Positions 60,685-64,000 of a DNA stretch of 64,000 bases are shown here, one piece after another (position 1 is the first letter of the stretch; every line of letters begins with the position of its first letter). Both the position numbers and the translations under genes were made by a program. Under the pieces are notes generated by a model that was not told where the DNA came from, ran no database searches, and saw only the letters and a program-made list of their open reading frames with translations. The stretch covers positions 99,545 to 163,544 of the forward strand of contig JBGZBU010000018.1 in assembly GCA_041844835.1 (NCBI GenBank). The letters run 5' to 3'. This DNA comes from CAUUCX01 sp041844835. GTDB lineage: Bacteria > Bacillota > Clostridia > Peptostreptococcales > Anaerovoracaceae.

Positions 60685-60713
60685 TTGTTTTTTTTGATTC
60701 CTGCGTATATAAT
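60685..60713 (+). promoter_or_regulatory. Promoter of repressor operon
   Basis: TTGTTT (60685-60690), 17 nt, TATAAT (60708-60713), about 22 nt before the repressor GTG. Confidence 0.65.
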
Positions 60714-60735
60714 CACTTCATGGGAGGTGATTATC

Positions 60736-61374
60736 GTGACAGAAGCGCAACAGCGAGTAGTATTTAGTAGGAATTTACGCAAACTACTGCACAAAAATGA
60801 AGCAACTCAAAAAGAGGTTGCCGATGCCATAGGCGTATCACCGCAAACCTTTAATACTTGGTGCAAAGCGATTGCAATACCTCGCATGGGCAAAGTTGCT
60901 GCATTAGCGCAATACTTTGGTGTAAATAAGTCCGACCTGCTTGAAGAAGACCCGCTCCCGGCGGGAGCAATGCCGCTTCCAACACAAACCGTCAAAATCC
61001 CCGTACTGGGCAAGGTGGCAGCGGGAGTGCCGATTGAGATGGTAACCGATATATTGGGATATGAAGAGATTGATGCAAATTGGCAAGGAGAATACTTTGC
61101 GCTACGCATATCAGGAAGAAGTATGGAGCCGAAAATTGCCGATGGAGATATTGTAATTGTAAAAAAGCAGGAACGCGTTGAAAATGGCGAAATTGCCGTT
61201 GTGACAGTAAATGGCGAAGATGCCACCCTCAAAAAGGTGATGCTGTCCCCAGATGGGATTATTCTTGTGCCTTTTAATGCCGAGTACGAAACCAAATTTT
61301 ACGCTAACGATGAAATATTGTCCCTGCCTGTGGATATCCTTGGCAAAGTCGTAGAGGCACGCAGGAAATTTTAA
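60736..61374 (+). CDS. CI-like phage repressor, LexA/S24 type
   Basis: 212 aa. Helix-turn-helix at about 24-43 (ATQKEVADAIGVSPQTFNTW), then an S24 self-cleavage domain: Ala96-Gly97 cleavage site in GKVAAGVP, catalytic Ser129 in GRSMEP, Lys in ATLKK (about 166). RecA-driven cleavage would induce the prophage. GTG at 60736 has GGGAGGTGA upstream; longer upstream ORF sequence is not coding. Confidence 0.92.
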   Translation: MTEAQQRVVFSRNLRKLLHKNEATQKEVADAIGVSPQTFNTWCKAIAIPRMGKVAALAQYFGVNKSDLLEEDPLPAGAMPLPTQTVKIPVLGKVAAGVPIEMVTDILGYEEIDANWQGEYFALRISGRSMEPKIADGDIVIVKKQERVENGEIAVVTVNGEDATLKKVMLSPDGIILVPFNAEYETKFYANDEILSLPVDILGKVVEARRKF

Positions 61375-61385
61375 TGGAGGTAGTT

Positions 61386-62417
61386 ATGAATTTTGAAGAA
61401 AGTTTGAAAGAGTTTGCAGGGCGAGTAGAGGAGCTAAAAAACTCTATCACTAACGAAGAGGCAACTAAAACATCTTTGATTATGCCGCTGTTTAGAATCC
61501 TTGGCTACGATATTTTTGACCCTACCGAATTCATGCCTGAATTTACAGCAGATGTCGGAATCAAAAAGAAAGAAAAAGTGGATTATGCTATTATTCGTGA
61601 TGGGGAGCCAGTCATTCTCATAGAGGCGAAATCCGTAAAAGAAAATTTAGACAAGCATGGCGCGCAGCTTTTTAGGTATTTTTCTACAACGAATGCAAGA
61701 TTTGGAATATTAACGAATGGTATTATATACAGGTTTTATACAGATTTACAAAAAGCGAATCAAATGGATCTTGAGCATTTTCTCGAAATCAATCTCCTGA
61801 GCCTAAAAGACTCCCATCTTCAAGAGCTGAAAAAATTCCACAAGGCGATGTTCGATCTTGAGAGCGTAATGAATACAGCATCGACATTAAAAGATATCAA
61901 CAAAATAAAAGCCGTTTTAGAAAAGGAAATCAGCGAACCATCAGATAATTTTATAAGGCTTGTGCTATCTCAAGGAATATATACAGGCACTAAAACTGCA
62001 AATATAGTAGAAAAATACAACCCTATAGTAAAGCGTTGCTGGCAATCCCTTATAAATGATATTGTTAATAATAGACTAAAAGGGGCTATGACAAATGAGG
62101 AAGAGCCACCTGAGCTTGAAGACAATATTATTGTGACTACTCCAGATGAAATTGAGGCATACTTTATTGTCAAGTCGATTTTGCGTGATGCTGTCGATGC
62201 GAAGCGAATAACTTATAAAGATACACTGTCTTACTTTGCGATACTTGTTGACGGCAAGGTTACGAGGTGGGTGTGCAGAGCGCACTTAAAAGAAAGCGTA
62301 ATGTACATAACTATCCCGAATGAAGACGGTGAAATTATACGGTATGACATATCGAATCTTGACGAAATTTTCATGCTGTCGGACTGCCTCCTAAAGAGAT
62401 TGAGCGAGGTAAAGTAA
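61386..62417 (+). CDS. PD-(D/E)XK protein related to HsdR N-terminus
   Basis: 343 aa. The N-terminal half carries an HsdR_N-like nuclease fold: Glu25 region, VDYAIIRDGEPVILIEAKS (Asp66, Glu80, Lys82) and HGAQLFRYF (Gln94). No helicase motifs and no methylase or specificity gene nearby. GGAGG lies 5 nt before the ATG. It is in one operon with repressor and integrase, so it is made in the lysogen; a role in defence or superinfection immunity is inference. Confidence 0.75.
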   Translation: MNFEESLKEFAGRVEELKNSITNEEATKTSLIMPLFRILGYDIFDPTEFMPEFTADVGIKKKEKVDYAIIRDGEPVILIEAKSVKENLDKHGAQLFRYFSTTNARFGILTNGIIYRFYTDLQKANQMDLEHFLEINLLSLKDSHLQELKKFHKAMFDLESVMNTASTLKDINKIKAVLEKEISEPSDNFIRLVLSQGIYTGTKTANIVEKYNPIVKRCWQSLINDIVNNRLKGAMTNEEEPPELEDNIIVTTPDEIEAYFIVKSILRDAVDAKRITYKDTLSYFAILVDGKVTRWVCRAHLKESVMYITIPNEDGEIIRYDISNLDEIFMLSDCLLKRLSEVK

Positions 62418-63473
62418 ATGGCTACACCTAAAAAGTTGCCGTCTGGTCGATGGCGTGTCCAAGTCTTTGCCTATACCGATGCAGCGGGTAAAAATCACTA
62501 CAAATCGTTTACCGCTGACACGAAAGCTGAGTGCGTAGAGCTTGAGCGAACCTTTAAGGCGGCAAAAAAAAGAGAGGGAATTACAAGTAAAACCCCAACT
62601 GTCAGGCGGGCAATTGAGGACTACATCCTTATAAATAAGGAGGTCCTGTCTCCTACTACCATACACGGCTACGAGACAACTTTAAAACATGGGTTTCCCA
62701 ACTTAATGGAGATAGATATTTGCAGCTTAACAAAAAGGCGAGCGCAGGAAGAAATAAACGCTGAAATGAGACGGTTAAGCTCAAGCGGGAAGCCATACAG
62801 CCCCAAAACGATTAAAAATCGCTGGGGCTTAATTTCTGCCGCATTGCGAGAGCATGGCATATATTTTGATGTAAAGCTCCCAAAGCTGCCGCGGAAAAAC
62901 ATAGAGCTACCCCCTCCGGAGGAAGTGGGCAAGATTTTTAAAGGTACGGATCTTGAGCTCCCCGTACTGCTTGCAATGTGGCTATCTTTTACTGTAAGTG
63001 AGATTAGAGGTCTTATGTGCTCGTCTGTTAGCGCAAAATACATCAAAATAGACCAAGTGAAAAGCTACACAGGCAAAGAGGTTGTGAAAGATATGGCAAA
63101 AACCAACTTGCGCAACAGACAAGTACCCACTCCTGAATATATATGGAACTTGATACAGTCACTTGATAATTACAAAAAATATAAAGAATCCGGAGAAGAT
63201 GGATGCCTTATCCCTTATACCTATGGATACATTTCGTATAATTTTAGAAAAGTGACTACAAAGCATAATATAGATATGAGCTTTCATCAGCTTCGCCACT
63301 TAAACGCCTCTGTGATGCTATCTCTGGGGATTCCGGAGAAATATGCGATGGAGCGTGGAGGCTGGGCGACTCCTCATATAATGCGAACCGTGTATCAGCA
63401 CACTATGACCGATAAGCGGCAAGAGGTCACAAATCGCATTGATAATTACTTTGATGCAATCATGGACGAGTGA
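62418..63473 (+). CDS. int: Tyrosine integrase
   Basis: 351 aa. Arm-binding N-terminal domain, core-binding SAM-like domain (about 60-150), catalytic domain with K228, H290-x-x-R293 (FHQLRH), W316 and Tyr326 (RTVYQHT). At the position of the first catalytic Arg the sequence is FTVSEIRGL: Thr192 occupies the usual Arg, with Arg197 five residues later. ATG follows the previous stop directly. It lies 112 bp from the attachment repeat and should act on tRNA-Leu. Confidence 0.93.
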   Translation: MATPKKLPSGRWRVQVFAYTDAAGKNHYKSFTADTKAECVELERTFKAAKKREGITSKTPTVRRAIEDYILINKEVLSPTTIHGYETTLKHGFPNLMEIDICSLTKRRAQEEINAEMRRLSSSGKPYSPKTIKNRWGLISAALREHGIYFDVKLPKLPRKNIELPPPEEVGKIFKGTDLELPVLLAMWLSFTVSEIRGLMCSSVSAKYIKIDQVKSYTGKEVVKDMAKTNLRNRQVPTPEYIWNLIQSLDNYKKYKESGEDGCLIPYTYGYISYNFRKVTTKHNIDMSFHQLRHLNASVMLSLGIPEKYAMERGGWATPHIMRTVYQHTMTDKRQEVTNRIDNYFDAIMDE

Positions 63474-63585
63474 TATTTTTGTGTGATATTTTATCAAAAA
63501 ATAAGCAAAAATAACGCAAATCGCCGAAAATAATCTCAAAAGATAGCAAACAATCAAAACCCGCAAAGCCTTGCGGTTGCAATAC

Positions 63586-63648
63586 TAAAGCCCGTGACCA
63601 TTAAAATCACGGGCTTTTCCAGATGGTGCGCAATGAGGGACTTGAACC
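63586..63648. repeat. Right attachment repeat
   Basis: Identical to 30845-30907. Covers the 3' 25 nt of the intact tRNA-Leu and its terminator (AAAGCCCGTGA/TCACGGGCTTT, 63587-63617). Insertion therefore restores both tRNA and terminator. Confidence 0.95.
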
Positions 63649-63706
63649 CCCACGGTCTCCCACTAGATCCTAAGTCTAGCGCGTCTGCCAATTCCGCCAA
63701 TTGCGC
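63624..63706 (-). tRNA. tRNA-Leu (UAG)
   Basis: 83 nt including encoded CCA. Acceptor GCGCAAT pairs with ATTGCGC; anticodon loop CTTAGGA gives UAG, reading CUA. T arm GGGTTCAAGTCCC and a long variable arm fit a leucine tRNA. Integration target of the prophage. Confidence 0.95.
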
Positions 63707-63759
63707 GTAAAAAAACTATAAGGTTGAGGATGACTCTGCCGAGAATAAAAATAATAAAG

Positions 63760-63786
63760 CTAAAGCCCTTACAATAAGGGCTTTAG
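63760..63786 (-). terminator. Hairpin after tRNA-Glu
   Basis: CTAAAGCCCTT and AAGGGCTTTAG arms with a 5-nt loop between tRNA-Glu and tRNA-Leu. Likely terminator or processing site at the end of the rRNA transcript. Confidence 0.75.
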
Positions 63787-63790
63787 TCGA

Positions 63791-63865
63791 TGGTGACTCC
63801 ACCGGGATTCGAACCCGGGTTACCGCCGTGAAAGGGCGATGTCTTAACCCCTTGACCATGGAGCC
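63791..63865 (-). tRNA. tRNA-Glu (UUC)
   Basis: 75 nt with encoded CCA. GGCTCCA acceptor, anticodon loop CTTTCAC (UUC), T arm GGGTTCGAATCCC. Follows the 5S rRNA on the same strand. Confidence 0.95.
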
Positions 63866-63875
63866 TTAAAAAAAA

Positions 63876-63990
63876 CCGGCAACGTCCTACCTTCCCAAGC
63901 GGTCGCCCACTAAGTATTCTCAGCGCTAAGGAGCTTAACTTCTGTGTTCGAAAAGGGAACAGGTGTATCCTCCTTGCTATAGTCACCGGA
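63876..63990 (-). rRNA. 5S ribosomal RNA
   Basis: About 115 nt. Characteristic segments on the minus strand: CACCTGTTCCC, CGAACACAGAAGTTAAGC and GTGGGCGACCGC. End of an rRNA operon that continues to the right of the window. Confidence 0.95.
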
Positions 63991-64000
63991 TTTTCTATTA

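Larger units (their letters stand above)
30845..63648. mobile_element. Prophage in tRNA-Leu, siphovirus type
   Basis: 32.8 kb element bounded by a perfect 63-bp repeat (30845-30907, 63586-63648) that contains the 3' end of tRNA-Leu. It holds integrase, repressor, Cro-like regulators, replication, terminase, head, tail and lysis modules in lambda-like order. Tail chaperone frameshifting and a 923-aa tape measure indicate a long, non-contractile tail. A capsid frameshift and a stop in the methyltransferase gene leave its viability in doubt. Confidence 0.96.

Noticed and set aside
60646..60735. N-terminal extension of the repressor
   Set aside because: Extension covers promoter and operator sequence; GTG at 60736 has the strong ribosome binding site.

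Overview
The window reads as a chromosome segment of an anaerobic, fermentative member of the Clostridia (Bacillota). Evidence: the gram-positive order of the nusA-infB and pyrH-frr-uppS-cdsA-dxr-rseP-ispG blocks, an ileS T-box leader, strong AGGAGG ribosome binding sites, oxygen-sensitive [FeFe]-hydrogenases and a siphovirus prophage of gram-positive type. No genus can be named from sequence alone.

Layout. 1-2121: 5' part of ileS with T-box leader (minus). 2526-2747: a small membrane protein gene. 2759-13925: translation/RNA operon, minus strand, transcribed rimP-nusA-ylxR-ylxQ-infB-rbfA-nrnA-truB-ribF-rpsO-pnp. 14370-16611: two plus-strand genes (EamA-type transporter, cell-wall amidase) sitting where polC is usual. 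16638-22762: minus-strand pyrH-frr-uppS-cdsA-dxr-rseP-ispG. 22946-25305: two-gene ABC exporter. 25312-29868: a four-gene minus-strand hydrogenase operon (thioredoxin-like [2Fe-2S] protein, HydS-like sensor hydrogenase with PAS domain, SpoIIE/PP2C phosphatase, catalytic-type [FeFe]-hydrogenase), which looks like a hydrogen-sensing and signalling unit. 30135-30768: a membrane protein and a ribbon-helix-helix protein.

30845-63648 is a 32.8 kb prophage inserted in the 3' end of a tRNA-Leu(UAG) gene, bounded by a perfect 63-bp direct repeat holding the last 25 nt of the tRNA plus its terminator. Plus-strand lysogeny genes lie at the right end: self-cleaving repressor, PD-(D/E)XK protein related to HsdR N-termini, tyrosine integrase. 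Leftward lie Cro-like regulators, an excisionase-like gene, a replication/recombination module (SbcC-like ATPase, Sak4-like ATPase, DUF669, helicase, primase-helicase, RusA), a late regulator, a possible moron (DUF2335), terminase, portal, MuF, scaffold, capsid, connectors, tail tube, frameshifted tail chaperone, tape measure, baseplate and lysis genes. A 17-bp operator palindrome occurs twice; one copy exactly fills the spacer of the lytic promoter. An SOS box lies on the promoter of a 52-aa plus-strand gene. Two lesions (frameshift in the major capsid gene, in-frame stop in a methyltransferase) suggest decay, recoding or sequence error. After the prophage come tRNA-Leu, tRNA-Glu and a 5S rRNA (minus), the end of an rRNA operon.

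The most interesting material is the hydrogenase-phosphatase operon, the SOS-controlled small gene, the repressor-nuclease-integrase operon, the MuF-JAB fusion, the repeat cluster at 50.1-50.3 kb and two tiny membrane-peptide ORFs behind the lytic promoter.
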